DNA from: Blastococcus sp. CPCC 205250
Lineage (GTDB): Bacteria; Actinomycetota; Actinomycetes; Mycobacteriales; Geodermatophilaceae
Direction of reading: 5' to 3'
DNA length: 64,000 nt
Assembly: GCF_019799925.1 (NCBI RefSeq)
Contig: NZ_JABGCG010000002.1
Coordinates: forward strand, 434,001 to 498,000
Part shown: one piece after another, positions 43,579-54,329 of the stretch
Layout: each line of letters starts with the position of its first letter
Numbering within the stretch: position 1 is the first letter of the stretch
Notes under the pieces: generated by a model
Told to the model about the DNA's origin: nothing
What the model saw: the letters and a program-made list of their open reading frames with translations, nothing else
Databases searched by the model: none
Program-made: the position numbers and the translations under genes

Positions 43579-43671
43579 GTCGGTCTCCTCGTCGTGGGCG
43601 CAGTGGTGTGCCCACGGTCACAGCAGGGCCCCCGGCGGGGCAAGGGCTCGCCGGAGCGACGGTCGCCGGCT

Positions 43672-43693
43672 GCAACGTCGGCGCAACGTCGGC
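43672..43693. repeat. 11-bp tandem repeat in the efe/cyclase divergent region
   Basis: GCAACGTCGGC occurs twice back to back, 94 bp upstream of the cyclase start. It may be a regulator site. Confidence 0.5.
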
Positions 43694-43769
43694 CGCGGGG
43701 AGCCCGGCACGGGCCGGCCGGGCGTGAGCCGATCGCGCGACAGAGGGCGGGGCACCGCCGACCCGTGCG

Positions 43770-43788
43770 TAAGGTGAGGCTGCCCTCA
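43770..43788 (+). promoter_or_regulatory. IdeR/DtxR iron box upstream of efeUOB
   Basis: TAAGGTGAGGCTGCCCTCA matches the IdeR consensus TTAGGTTAGGCTAACCTAA at 14 of 19 positions and keeps the AGGCT centre. It is 45 bp before the efeU start, so iron-replete repression of the operon is expected. Confidence 0.8.
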
Positions 43789-43833
43789 CCAGCCGGCGAG
43801 GGTGCACCGGATCGACGCGGACGGGCATCCCCC

Positions 43834-44763
43834 ATGGACCAGGCGTTCCTCGCCAGCTTCCTGATCGGGCTCCGGGAGGGGCTCGAGGCCACCCTGGTGG
43901 TCAGCATCCTGGTCGCCTACCTCGTCAAGGCCGGCCGGCAGCGGCAGCTGCTCCCCCTCTGGGCCGGCGTGGCGGCGGCGGTGGCGCTGTCGGTCCTGTT
44001 CGGTGCCCTGCTGACCTACACCGGGACCAGCCTGCTGGCCGACTACCGGTCGCGGGAGCTGTTCGAGGCGATCACGTCGGTCCTCGCCGTCGTCCTGGTC
44101 ACCTGGATGATCTTCTGGATGCGCCGGACGGCGCGGAGGCTCAAGGGCGAGCTCACCGGACAGCTGGAGCAGGCGCTGGGCATGGGCACGCTCGCCGTGG
44201 CCGGGGTGGCCTTCCTCTCCGTGGTCCGGGAGGGCCTGGAGACGACGCTGCTGTTCTACGCCGCCGCCCAGGGCGCCACCACGACCTCGACGCCGCTGAT
44301 CGCCATCACCGCCGGCGTGCTCACCGCCGTCGCCATCGGGTCCGGCCTCTACGCCGGCGCCGTCCGGGTGGACCTGTCGAGGTTCTTCACCGTGAGCGGC
44401 GTCCTGCTGGTCCTCGTCGCCGCCGGGATCCTCAAGTACGGCGTGCACGACTTCCAGGAGGCCGGCGTCCTGCCCGGCCTGGACACGCTGGCCTTCGACG
44501 TCTCCGGCGTGCTGGACCCCGCCAGCTGGTACGGCGCCGCCATCGCCGGGATGTTCAACATCACCGCCGCGCCCACGGTGCTGGAGACGGTCGCGTACGT
44601 CCTCTACGTCGTGCCGGTGCTCGCCTTGTTCCTGTGGCCCGCCCGCAGGTCCTCCCGCACGCCCTCCGGCACGCCCGCCGGCCCGGCCCGTGCCCCCCAG
44701 ACCCCCGGCACCGAGCCGGACCCCACCACCCAGTCGGAGACCGCCCAGCATGTCCGTTCGTGA
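43834..44763 (+). CDS. efeU: EfeU, FTR1-family iron permease
   Basis: A 309-residue polytopic permease with about seven helices. Both REGLE iron-coordinating motifs are present: LREGLEATL (about 13-21) and VREGLETTL (about 131-139). It imports ferric iron produced by EfeB oxidation. The C-terminus is a Pro/Thr-rich cytoplasmic tail. The stop lies 14 bp inside efeO. An iron box lies upstream. Confidence 0.95.
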   Translation: MDQAFLASFLIGLREGLEATLVVSILVAYLVKAGRQRQLLPLWAGVAAAVALSVLFGALLTYTGTSLLADYRSRELFEAITSVLAVVLVTWMIFWMRRTARRLKGELTGQLEQALGMGTLAVAGVAFLSVVREGLETTLLFYAAAQGATTTSTPLIAITAGVLTAVAIGSGLYAGAVRVDLSRFFTVSGVLLVLVAAGILKYGVHDFQEAGVLPGLDTLAFDVSGVLDPASWYGAAIAGMFNITAAPTVLETVAYVLYVVPVLALFLWPARRSSRTPSGTPAGPARAPQTPGTEPDPTTQSETAQHVRS

Positions 44764-45913
44764 CCGTCGCAGCCGCCTGCCCCTCGTCGCGGTGGGGCTC
44801 CTCGCTGCCCTGACCGCCGCCGCCTGCTCCTCCGACGACGGCGGCTCCGGGGGCGCCTCCTCCGGCGGCGGCGCGGCCGCCGACACCATCGCCGTCGCGG
44901 CCTCCGACGACGCCTGCGACGTCGGCACGTCCGAGCTGCCGGCCGGCACCCACAGCTTCGAGATCGCCAACAGCGGCTCGCAGGTGACCGAGTTCTACGT
45001 CTACGCCGAGGGCGACCGCGTCATGGGCGAGGTCGAGAACATCGCCCCCGGCCTGACCCGCGAGCTGCTGGTCGAGCTCCCCGCCGGTGACTACGAGACC
45101 GCCTGCAAGCCCGGGATGATCGGCGACGGCATCCGCTCGGACCTGACCGTCACCGGCGAGGCCGAGCAGCTGGGCGAGGACGAGACCCTCGCCCAGGCCG
45201 GCGCGGAGTACCAGCGCTACGTCCAGAGCCAGACCGGGGCGCTGCTCGAGCAGACGACGGCGTTCGTCGACGCGGTCAAGGCCGGCGACGTCGAGGGCGC
45301 CAAGGCGCTCTTCCCGGTCGCGCGCACCTACTGGGAGCGGATCGAGCCCGTCGCGGAGATCTTCGGCGACCTCGACCCGCTCATCGACGGCCGGGAGGGC
45401 GACCAGGAGGAGGGCCAGGACTTCACCGGCTTCCACCGCATCGAGCAGGCGCTCTGGGTGGCCGGCGACGTCTCGGACATGGGCCCGTACGCCGACCAGC
45501 TGCTGGCGGACGTGCAGGAGATCGTCGACCTCGCCAACGAGGAGACCCTCGACCCGCTGCAGCTGGCCAACGGCGCCAAGGCGCTGCTCGACGAGATCGC
45601 CACCGGCAAGATCACCGGCGAGGAGGACCGCTACTCGCACACCGACCTGTGGGACTTCGCGGCCAACCTCGAGGGCTCCGAGGCCGCCGTCCAGGCGTTG
45701 CGGCCCTTCCTCGAGGAGGCCGAGCCCGAGCTGGTGGCCGAGATCGACGAGCGCTTCGCCGCGGCCGAGGCGGAGCTGGAACAGCACCGGGTGGGCGACG
45801 GTTGGACGCTCCACGACCAGCTCACCGAGGACCAGCTCCAGGGCCTGAGCGACAGCATCACCGCCCTGTCGGAGTCCGTGGGTCAGGTCGCCTCCGTCGT
45901 CGCCGATCGCTGA
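44750..45913 (+). CDS. efeO: EfeO, iron-binding lipoprotein
   Basis: A 387-residue exported protein. The lipobox TAAAC places the lipid-modified Cys at residue 26. An N-terminal cupredoxin-like domain (about 50-135) is followed by an M75/imelysin-type domain with HRIEQALW (HxxE metal motif, about 226-233). It delivers iron to the EfeU permease. The ATG is inside the efeU coding sequence (14-bp overlap), and the gene is 19 bp from efeB. Confidence 0.94.
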   Translation: MSVRDRRSRLPLVAVGLLAALTAAACSSDDGGSGGASSGGGAAADTIAVAASDDACDVGTSELPAGTHSFEIANSGSQVTEFYVYAEGDRVMGEVENIAPGLTRELLVELPAGDYETACKPGMIGDGIRSDLTVTGEAEQLGEDETLAQAGAEYQRYVQSQTGALLEQTTAFVDAVKAGDVEGAKALFPVARTYWERIEPVAEIFGDLDPLIDGREGDQEEGQDFTGFHRIEQALWVAGDVSDMGPYADQLLADVQEIVDLANEETLDPLQLANGAKALLDEIATGKITGEEDRYSHTDLWDFAANLEGSEAAVQALRPFLEEAEPELVAEIDERFAAAEAELEQHRVGDGWTLHDQLTEDQLQGLSDSITALSESVGQVASVVADR

Positions 45914-45932
45914 TGAAGGACGTCCCCGCCTG

Positions 45933-47261
45933 ATGAGCACGCCCGCCGACCCCCAGCCCACCGCCGTCCCCGAGGACCCGCCCGCGGGGTTCTCCCGGCG
46001 GCGGCTGCTCGGCGCCCTCGGCGCAGGGACGGCGGGTGTGTTGGCCGGCGGCGCCGCGGGGACGGCGGTCGGCCGGGCGACGGCGGAGCCGGCGCCGACC
46101 GGCGTCGCGACGGCGGCGACCGAGGCCGTGGCCTTCACCGGGGAGCACCAAGCCGGCATCGTCACACCGGCGCAGGACCGGCTGCACTTCGTCGCGCTCG
46201 ACGTCACCACCGACGACCGCGACGCGCTGGTGCAGCTCCTCCGCGACTGGACCGAGGCCGCCCGGCGGATGACCGCGGGGCAGGACGCCGGCTCGGTGGG
46301 GGCGGTCCCGCAGGGGGAGTACGACGTCCCCGACGACACGGGGGAGGCCCTCGGGCTGCCGCCGTCCGGGCTCAGCGTCACCGTCGGCTTCGGGCCGACG
46401 CTGTTCACCACCGCCGAGGGCGTCGACCGCTTCGGGCTGGCCGCCCGCCGGCCGGCGCCGCTGGTGGAGCTGCCGGCGTTCCCCGGCGACCAGATCGACC
46501 CGGCGATCAGCGGCGGCGACCTGTGCCTCCAGGCGTGCGCCAACGACCCGCAGGTGGCGGTGCACGCGGTGCGCAACCTCGTCCGCCTGGGCGCCGGCGT
46601 GGTGAGCGTGCGCTGGTCGCAGCTGGGCTTCGGCCGCACGTCGTCCACCAGCACCGGCCAGGCCACCCCGCGCAACCTGTTCGGCTTCAAGGACGGCACC
46701 GACAACCTCAAGGCCGAGAACGCCGCCACGCTGGACCGCTTCGTCTGGGTGGGCGACGGCAGCGAGGACGGCAGGGCCGACTGGCTGCGCGGCGGCAGCT
46801 ACCTGGTCACCCGGCGGATCCGCATGCTCGTCGAGCCGTGGGACAGCTCCACCCTGCGCGAGCAGGAGCAGACCATCGGCCGGACCAAGGGCCGCGGTGC
46901 CCCGCTCGGCCAGCGCGAGGAGTTCGACCCGGTGGACTTCACCGCCCGGGTCGACGGCGAGTTCGCCATCCCCGAGACCAGCCACGTCTTCCTGGCCCAC
47001 CCGACGAACTCCGGGACGGCGATCCTGCGCCGCGGCTACAGCTTCGTCGACGGCACCGACGGGCTCGGGCGCCTGGACGCCGGCCTGTTCTTCATCGCCT
47101 TCCAGAGCGATCCGGAGACCGGCTTCGTGCAGGTCCAGCGCAACCTGCGGACCGACGCGATGAACGAGTACGTCCGGCACACGTCCTCGGCGGTGTTCGC
47201 CTGCCCGCCGGGTGTGCGCGACGACGCCGACTGGTGGGGCCGGACCCTCTTCGAGGGCTGA
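45933..47261 (+). CDS. efeB: EfeB, Tat-exported DyP-type peroxidase
   Basis: A 442-residue haem peroxidase of the dye-decolourising family. The twin-arginine signal is SRRRLLGALGAG (about 21-32). The DyP hallmark GFKDGTDN is present with the distal Asp, and the proximal haem His lies in SHVFLAHP. It oxidises ferrous iron, or releases iron from haem, for uptake by EfeUO. It is the last gene of the operon. A 183-bp gap without a recognised feature follows. Confidence 0.94.
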   Translation: MSTPADPQPTAVPEDPPAGFSRRRLLGALGAGTAGVLAGGAAGTAVGRATAEPAPTGVATAATEAVAFTGEHQAGIVTPAQDRLHFVALDVTTDDRDALVQLLRDWTEAARRMTAGQDAGSVGAVPQGEYDVPDDTGEALGLPPSGLSVTVGFGPTLFTTAEGVDRFGLAARRPAPLVELPAFPGDQIDPAISGGDLCLQACANDPQVAVHAVRNLVRLGAGVVSVRWSQLGFGRTSSTSTGQATPRNLFGFKDGTDNLKAENAATLDRFVWVGDGSEDGRADWLRGGSYLVTRRIRMLVEPWDSSTLREQEQTIGRTKGRGAPLGQREEFDPVDFTARVDGEFAIPETSHVFLAHPTNSGTAILRRGYSFVDGTDGLGRLDAGLFFIAFQSDPETGFVQVQRNLRTDAMNEYVRHTSSAVFACPPGVRDDADWWGRTLFEG

Positions 47262-47444
47262 CCCGCCCCTGCAGCTGCGCGTGAGGGCCCGTCGCCGTGC
47301 TGTTACCAGAGTGACGCCTGGGGACCGGTACCGCGGGTGGCGCGGGCCTGGGAGGATGGGGCGGACGAGTGGCAGGACGCACCGGAGGATCGGGCACCGG
47401 CGCCCTCCGATCGTGCTCGAGGTGAGTAGGCGAGGGGGACCACG

Positions 47445-49046
47445 GTGGTGGAGCCGGGGCGGCGCGACGTGGGCGAGCGGTACGCGCTCGGCCAGTTGAT
47501 CGCCTCCGGGGGGATGGGCCAGGTCTGGCGTGGCACGGACGTGCTGCTGGGCCGGCCGGTCGCCGTGAAGGTGCTGCGCAGCGAGTACACCGGCGACCCG
47601 ACGTTCCTCGCCCGCTTCCGCGCCGAGGCCCAGCACGCGGCGGCCCTCTCGCACCCCAACATCGCCGCGGTCTTCGACTACGGGGAGACCCGGTCGGAGC
47701 ACGGCGAGACGCTGGCCTACCTGGTGATGGAGCTCGTCGAGGGCGAGCCGCTGTCGGCGGTCCTGCGCCGGGAGGGCCGGCTGGACACCGAGAGCACGCT
47801 GTCGGTGCTGCAGCAGACCGCCGCCGCGCTCGCCGAGGCCCACCGGGTGGGGCTGGTGCACCGCGACGTGAAGCCGGGCAACATCCTGGTCTGCGCCGAC
47901 GGCAGCGTGAAGATCACCGACTTCGGCATCGCCTGGTCGGCGGGCAGCGTCCCGCTGACCCGCACCGGCCAGGTCATCGGCACCCCGCAGTACCTCTCGC
48001 CGGAGCAGGCCGAGGGGCGGCTGGCGACCCCGGCCAGCGACGTCTACGCGCTGGGGCTGGTCGGCTACGAGTGCCTGGCCGGCCACCCGGCCTTCGACGG
48101 CGACAACGCCGTCACCATCGCGCTCAAGCAGCTGCGCGAGGCGCCGGCGCCGCTCCCCGACGACCTGCCGCCCGAGGTGCGCGCGGTCGTCACCCGGGCG
48201 CTGGCCAAGGACCCGGCAGCCCGGATGCCCGACGGCGCCGCCTTCGGCGCGGCGGTCGCCGACGCCCGGGCCGGGCGGATGCCGGCCGAGGGCCTCGGGG
48301 ACACCGGCCTGCGCGCGGTGCCCGTCGGGCCCCCGCCGCCCGGATCCCCCGCCCCCGGCTCCCCCGCCCCGGGCGGGGCACACCGCATGTCGCCGCCCCC
48401 GGCCCGGCGGCGGGCCAGCGCGCTGCTCGTGCCCCTGGTCGCGCTGCTCCTGGGCGCCGCGGCCGCCGCGGGCGTGTTCCTCGCGGTCGCCGGCCAGGCC
48501 CCCTCCACGCCGGTCGCCGCCGCGCAGACGCAGGAGGCCGACGGTGTCGTCCTCACCGTCGCGGACTACGCGGGCCGGCCGGTCCAGGACGTCGCCGCGG
48601 AGCTCTCCGCGCTCGGGCTGAGCGTGTACCGCCACCCCGAGGTCGCCGCGGGCGTCGAGCCGGGGACCGTCCTCCGCCTGGACCCCACCGGCCGCCCGCT
48701 GGAGCAGGGCGACGACGTCGACGTCTGGTACGCCGTCCCGCCGGACGACGACGACCGTCCGTCCACCGGCGGCAGCCGCCCGGGCAGCGGCGGCGTGGCC
48801 GTGGCCGAGGGCGGCAGTCCGCAGCCGACGCTCGGCGACGTCGTCCCCGCGCCGACCCCGACCCCCGCGGGCACCACGGCGACCGCCGACACGAGCACCT
48901 CCGGCACGCCGACCACGAGCGACCCGACGACCACCGGCACGGCCACCGGGACGCCCACGGACACCGGCGACCCGACGTCCTCCACGACCCCCACCGCGAC
49001 CGCGACCGCGACCTCGCCGGCGACCACGACCCCCGGGACGCCCTGA
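47445..49046 (+). CDS. Ser/Thr protein kinase with one PASTA domain
   Basis: A 533-residue membrane kinase. ASGGMGQVW (P-loop), Lys42, HRDVKPGN near 143 and DFGIAWS are intact, and the activation loop has PLTRTGQVIGTPQY. A Pro linker, one helix at about 323-350 and one PASTA module (about 365-430) follow, then a Thr/Pro tail of about 90 residues. GTGs at 47445 and 47448 are equivalent. It is a tandem duplicate of the next kinase and lies beyond efeB on the same strand. Confidence 0.92.
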   Translation: MVEPGRRDVGERYALGQLIASGGMGQVWRGTDVLLGRPVAVKVLRSEYTGDPTFLARFRAEAQHAAALSHPNIAAVFDYGETRSEHGETLAYLVMELVEGEPLSAVLRREGRLDTESTLSVLQQTAAALAEAHRVGLVHRDVKPGNILVCADGSVKITDFGIAWSAGSVPLTRTGQVIGTPQYLSPEQAEGRLATPASDVYALGLVGYECLAGHPAFDGDNAVTIALKQLREAPAPLPDDLPPEVRAVVTRALAKDPAARMPDGAAFGAAVADARAGRMPAEGLGDTGLRAVPVGPPPPGSPAPGSPAPGGAHRMSPPPARRRASALLVPLVALLLGAAAAAGVFLAVAGQAPSTPVAAAQTQEADGVVLTVADYAGRPVQDVAAELSALGLSVYRHPEVAAGVEPGTVLRLDPTGRPLEQGDDVDVWYAVPPDDDDRPSTGGSRPGSGGVAVAEGGSPQPTLGDVVPAPTPTPAGTTATADTSTSGTPTTSDPTTTGTATGTPTDTGDPTSSTTPTATATATSPATTTPGTP

Positions 49047-49131
49047 CAGCCGTTCGGGTGGTTTCCCGTCCGGTCGCGCGTGGGCACTCCCCCCGGTGCA
49101 CGGGGCCGGGACGGACGACGGGGGTCGGCAG

Positions 49132-50712
<1,581 letters not shown>

Positions 50713-50736
50713 CCGGCGGCGGGGTGCGCCCACTCC

Positions 50737-50742
50737 TAGGGT
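50737..50742 (+). promoter_or_regulatory. -10 element for leaderless cinA
   Basis: TAGGGT ends 7 nt before the GTG at 50750. No ribosome site is present. Confidence 0.55.
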
Positions 50743-50749
50743 CGACAGC

Positions 50750-52033
50750 GTGGGTACACGCGCGGGCATCGTCGTCACGGGCACCGAGGTGCTCACCGGC
50801 CGGGTCGCCGACCGCAACGGCCCCTGGTTGGCCGAGCAACTGCGGCAGCGCGGGGTCGACGTCGCCGCCGTCGTCGTCGTGGGCGACCGCCCCGAGGACC
50901 TGCGGGCCGCGCTGGACTTCCTCGCCGGGGCCGGCGCCGACCTGCTGATCACCTCCGGGGGGCTGGGTCCCACCGCCGACGACCTCACCGCGCAGGTCGT
51001 CGGCGACTGGCACGGCCGGACCTCGGCGGTCGACCCGGAGCTGGAGTCCCGGATCGCGGCGATCGTCGCGCGGCTGACCGCCCGGCGCGGCTGGCGGGTG
51101 GACCCGGAGGCGCAGGCCGCCGGCGTCGCCAAGCAGGCCCGGGTGCCCGAGGGTGCCACGGTGCTCGAGCCGGTGGGGACCGCGCCGGGCCTGGTCCTCG
51201 GCCCGGCGGAGGGGCGCAGCGGGCCGCCGGTCGTCGTCCTCCCCGGCCCGCCGTCGGAGCTGCAGGGGATGTGGCCGGCCGCGCTGGCCGCCGAGCCGGT
51301 GGCCCGCGTGCTGGCGGGCGGCGGGGAGCTGCGGCAGGAGACGGTCCGGCTGTGGGGGACGCTCGAGGCCCAGCTGGCCGCGACCCTGCGCGACCACGAC
51401 GCCGAGCTGGCCGGCCTCGAGGTCACCACCTGCCTGCGGGACGGCGAGCTGGAGATCGTCACGCGCTACGGCCCGGAGGCCCAGCCCGCCTACGACCGGC
51501 TGGCCGAGGTGCTGACCGCGGAGTACGGCGACACGCTGTTCTCGACCGGCCCCACACTCGACGACCTCGTCGCCGGCGCGCTGGAGGCGCAGGGCCGCAC
51601 GATCGCCACCGCGGAGTCCTGCACCGGCGGCCTGCTCGTGGCCCGGCTCACCGAGCGCCCCGGCTCCTCGGCCTGGGTGCTGGGCGGGGTCTGCTCCTAC
51701 GCCAACTCGGCGAAGGAGGCCCTGGCCGACGTCCCCGCGGCGATGATCGCCGAGCACGGCGCCGTCAGCCCGCAGGTGGCGCGGGCGCTGGCCGACGGCA
51801 CCCGGGCGCGCTTCGGCGCCGACGTGGGCGTCGGCATCACCGGCGTCGCCGGCCCGGGCGGCGGGACGGCCGAGAAGCCGGTCGGCACGGTGCACCTGTG
51901 CGCTGCGGGCCCCGACGGGGTGGTGGCCCGCTCCGTGCGGCTGCCCGGCTCGCGATCGGCCGTGCGCGAGCGCTCGGTGGTCCTGGCGATGCACCTGCTG
52001 CGCGAGCTGCTCCTGGGCGGTCCGCCGGCCTGA
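50750..52033 (+). CDS. cinA: CinA-like protein (MoCF-type domain plus NMN amidase domain)
   Basis: A 427-residue two-domain protein. The N-terminal molybdopterin-binding-like domain (about 1-170) has TGTEVLTG and [11 protein letters not shown]. The C-terminal CinA/PncC domain (about 265-425) has [11 protein letters not shown] (catalytic Ser) and [10 protein letters not shown], typical of nicotinamide-nucleotide amidase. It probably salvages NAD by deamidating NMN; the N-terminal domain often has ADP-ribose pyrophosphatase activity. The start follows a leaderless -10 element. Confidence 0.92.
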   Translation: MGTRAGIVVTGTEVLTGRVADRNGPWLAEQLRQRGVDVAAVVVVGDRPEDLRAALDFLAGAGADLLITSGGLGPTADDLTAQVVGDWHGRTSAVDPELESRIAAIVARLTARRGWRVDPEAQAAGVAKQARVPEGATVLEPVGTAPGLVLGPAEGRSGPPVVVLPGPPSELQGMWPAALAAEPVARVLAGGGELRQETVRLWGTLEAQLAATLRDHDAELAGLEVTTCLRDGELEIVTRYGPEAQPAYDRLAEVLTAEYGDTLFSTGPTLDDLVAGALEAQGRTIATAESCTGGLLVARLTERPGSSAWVLGGVCSYANSAKEALADVPAAMIAEHGAVSPQVARALADGTRARFGADVGVGITGVAGPGGGTAEKPVGTVHLCAAGPDGVVARSVRLPGSRSAVRERSVVLAMHLLRELLLGGPPA

Positions 52034-52112
52034 CGGGGAGCCGGGCCCGCCACCCACCCGCCCCTGCGCCGGCTGCGGCGTGGAGCCGCGTGCCGCGGGG
52101 CAGGGAGGGGGC

Positions 52113-52499
52113 ATGACGACCACGACGCTGCACGCGACCGGCCCGCTGTCCCCGGACGAGGCGTGGCGGCGGTACCGGCTGCTGGACCGGTGGTCGGAGT
52201 GGGCGCCGCAGATCACCGGCGTCGACTGCGACCAGCGCGTGCTGACCGCGGGCGCCCGCGGCGTGGTGCGCGGTCCGCTGGGCGTGCGGCTGCCGTTCAC
52301 CGTCGAGACGGTCGATCCGGCCACCCGCTCCTGGTCGTGGACGGTGACGGCCGGCCCCGTCCGGCTGCACCTGCACCACTGGGTCACCGACGGGCCCGAC
52401 GGCGGCACCACCACCGGCCTGCGGACCTCCGGCCCGGCTCCGGTCGTCCTGGCGTACGCGCCGCTGGCCCAGTGGGCACTGAACCGGCTGGTGAGCTGA
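52113..52499 (+). CDS. SRPBCC family protein
   Basis: A 128-residue START/Bet v1-like protein with SPDEAWRRYRLLDRWSEWAPQ in part (PDEAWRRYRLLDRW) and later VETVDPATRSWSW and VRLHLHHWVTDG. It should bind a hydrophobic ligand; none can be named. The ATG at 52113 has GGGAGGGGGC upstream. It ends directly before the second parS-like site. Confidence 0.83.
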   Translation: MTTTTLHATGPLSPDEAWRRYRLLDRWSEWAPQITGVDCDQRVLTAGARGVVRGPLGVRLPFTVETVDPATRSWSWTVTAGPVRLHLHHWVTDGPDGGTTTGLRTSGPAPVVLAYAPLAQWALNRLVS

Positions 52500-52500
52500 C

Positions 52501-52516
52501 GGTTCCACGTGGAACC
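52501..52516. other. parS-like ParB-binding site, copy 2
   Basis: A second perfect copy of GGTTCCACGTGGAACC, here intergenic, 2 bp after the SRPBCC stop and 24 bp before the AidB-like start. It is identical to the site at 17917. Confidence 0.75.
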
Positions 52517-52528
52517 CGGCGGGCGCCC

Positions 52529-52534
52529 TACCGT
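52529..52534 (+). promoter_or_regulatory. -10 element for leaderless aidB-like gene
   Basis: TACCGT is followed after 6 nt by the ATG at 52541, the same hexamer and spacing as at gntR. The parS-like palindrome occupies the -24 to -39 region relative to that start. Confidence 0.6.
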
Positions 52535-52540
52535 TCCCCC

Positions 52541-54172
52541 ATGGGCTCCACGCACGAGGTCACCAACCAGGCGCCGCCGCTGGCCGGCTACGACCCGATC
52601 GCCGGCGACGCGGCCCTGGCCGAGGCCTGCCTGCGGCACGCCGACGCCGCCACCCTCGCGTCGCTGGCCGACCTCGGAGCGCTGGCCGGCAGCGAGCAGG
52701 CGCGGGAGTGGGGCCGGCTGGCCGACGAGAACCGGCCGGTGCTGCGCACCCACGACCGCTACGGCAACCGGGTCGACGAGGTCGAGTTCCACCCGGCCTG
52801 GCACGAGCTCATGTGCACGGCGTTCGCGCACGGCCTGGCCGGGGCGGCGTGGGACCAGGACCCCGCAGCCCCCTCGCCGCACGCGCACGTGCGCCGCGCC
52901 GTCGGCTACCTCGGCTGGACCCAGGTCGAGATGGGCCACGGCTGCCCGGTGACGATGACCTATGCCGCCGTCCCGGCGCTGCGTGCCGCCCCGGAGCTGG
53001 CCGCCGTCTACGAGCCGGGGCTGACCGGGACGGGCTACCGGTTCGGCCTCACCGCGCCGGGGGACAAGCCGGGACTGGTCGCCGGCATGGGCATGACGGA
53101 GAAGCAGGGCGGCTCCGACGTCCGCGCCAACACCACCCGCGCCGTGCCGGGCGCCGACGGCACGTACGCGCTGACCGGCCACAAGTGGTTCACGTCGGCG
53201 CCGATGAGCGACCTGTTCCTCGTGCTCGCCCAGCTCCCCGAGGGGGTGTCCTGCTTCCTCGTGCCGCGGGTGCTGCCCGACGGCAGCCGCAACGTCTTCC
53301 GCCTGCAGCGGCTCAAGGACAAGCTCGGCGACCGCGCCAACGCCTCCAGCGAGGTGGAGTTCGACGGGACGACGGGGTGGCTCGTGGGGGAGCCCGGCCG
53401 CGGCGTCCCGACGATCCTCGCGATGGTCAACTCGACCCGGCTGGACTGCGTGATCGGCTCGGCGGCGACCGTGCGGGCGGCGCTGACCCAGGCGCTGCAC
53501 CACGCGCGGCACCGGCGGGCGTTCGGTGCTCGGCTGGTCGACCAGCCGCTCATGCAGAACGTGCTCGCCGACCTGGCCGTGGAGAGCGAGGCGGCCACCG
53601 CCCTGGCGATCCGGCTGGCCGCCGCGGTGGACGCGGGCGAGTCGGCGTTCCTGCGCCTGGCCGGGGCGGCGGCGAAGTCCTGGGTGTGCAAGCGCGCGCC
53701 GGGCGTCGTCGCCGAGGCGCTCGAGGTGCTCGGCGGGAACGGCTACGTCGAGGAGTCGGGGATGCCCCGGCTGTACCGGCAGGCGCCGCTGAACTCCATC
53801 TGGGAGGGCTCGGGGAACGTCATCGCGCTGGACGTGCTCCGCGCGCTGGGGCGCTCGACGGAGTCCCTGGCCGCCGTCGTGGCCGAGCTCGAGCTGGCCC
53901 GCGGCGCCGACGCCCGCTACGACCGGGCGGTGAAGCGGCTGCACGCCGAGCTCGGGGACCCCGACGGTCTGGAGTTCCGGGCCCGCCGCGTGGCCGGCCT
54001 GCTGGCGCTGTGCCTGCAGGGCTCGCTGCTCCTGCGGCACGCCCCCGACGCGGTCTCCGGGGCCTTCTGCGCCACCCGCCTGGGCGGGGACTGGGGGGCG
54101 GTGCTCGGCACGCTCCCGCCGGGGACGCCGGCCCGCGGCATCGTCGAGCGGGCGGTCGTCGCGCCGGTGTGA
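52541..54172 (+). CDS. AidB-like acyl-CoA dehydrogenase family protein
   Basis: A 543-residue flavoprotein of the AidB/isovaleryl-CoA dehydrogenase group. Signatures are GMGMTEKQGGSDVRANTT in pieces (MTEKQGGSD), GHKWFTSAPMSD, and the C-terminal IWEGSGNVIALDVLRAL with the Glu in the active-site position. AidB binds DNA and protects against alkylating agents in E. coli; other members are plain dehydrogenases, so the role is uncertain. It has a leaderless-type promoter directly after a parS-like site. Confidence 0.9.
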   Translation: MGSTHEVTNQAPPLAGYDPIAGDAALAEACLRHADAATLASLADLGALAGSEQAREWGRLADENRPVLRTHDRYGNRVDEVEFHPAWHELMCTAFAHGLAGAAWDQDPAAPSPHAHVRRAVGYLGWTQVEMGHGCPVTMTYAAVPALRAAPELAAVYEPGLTGTGYRFGLTAPGDKPGLVAGMGMTEKQGGSDVRANTTRAVPGADGTYALTGHKWFTSAPMSDLFLVLAQLPEGVSCFLVPRVLPDGSRNVFRLQRLKDKLGDRANASSEVEFDGTTGWLVGEPGRGVPTILAMVNSTRLDCVIGSAATVRAALTQALHHARHRRAFGARLVDQPLMQNVLADLAVESEAATALAIRLAAAVDAGESAFLRLAGAAAKSWVCKRAPGVVAEALEVLGGNGYVEESGMPRLYRQAPLNSIWEGSGNVIALDVLRALGRSTESLAAVVAELELARGADARYDRAVKRLHAELGDPDGLEFRARRVAGLLALCLQGSLLLRHAPDAVSGAFCATRLGGDWGAVLGTLPPGTPARGIVERAVVAPV

Positions 54173-54187
54173 GGCCGCGCCGGGACG

Positions 54188-54205
54188 ACTCAGCACTGTC
54201 TGAGT
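54188..54205 (+). terminator. Possible terminator after the aidB-like gene
   Basis: ACTCAG and CTGAGT form a 6-bp stem with a 6-nt loop, 15 bp after the stop. Weak compared with the others in this window. Confidence 0.4.
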
Positions 54206-54219
54206 TCCCGGCGTGTGAC

Positions 54220-54225
54220 TACTCT
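54220..54225 (+). promoter_or_regulatory. Possible -10 element upstream of the GGDEF-EAL gene
   Basis: TACTCT at 54220 would give a leader of about 98 nt that contains a CGGAGC/GCTCCG hairpin near 54292-54306. No cyclic-di-GMP riboswitch consensus was seen. Confidence 0.35.
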
Positions 54226-54329
54226 CGGACGTGCGTCGGACTCCGTGCCGTCGCGGGGGCCGATCCTGTTCCGTCATCGGCACCGGCAGCACGGAGCCGG
54301 GCTCCGCAGGGGGAGAAGGAAGCGGGCGA

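Noticed and set aside
54226..54329. Cyclic-di-GMP riboswitch in the leader of the GGDEF-EAL gene
   Set aside because: Only a short CGGAGC hairpin was found; no riboswitch consensus elements were recognised.
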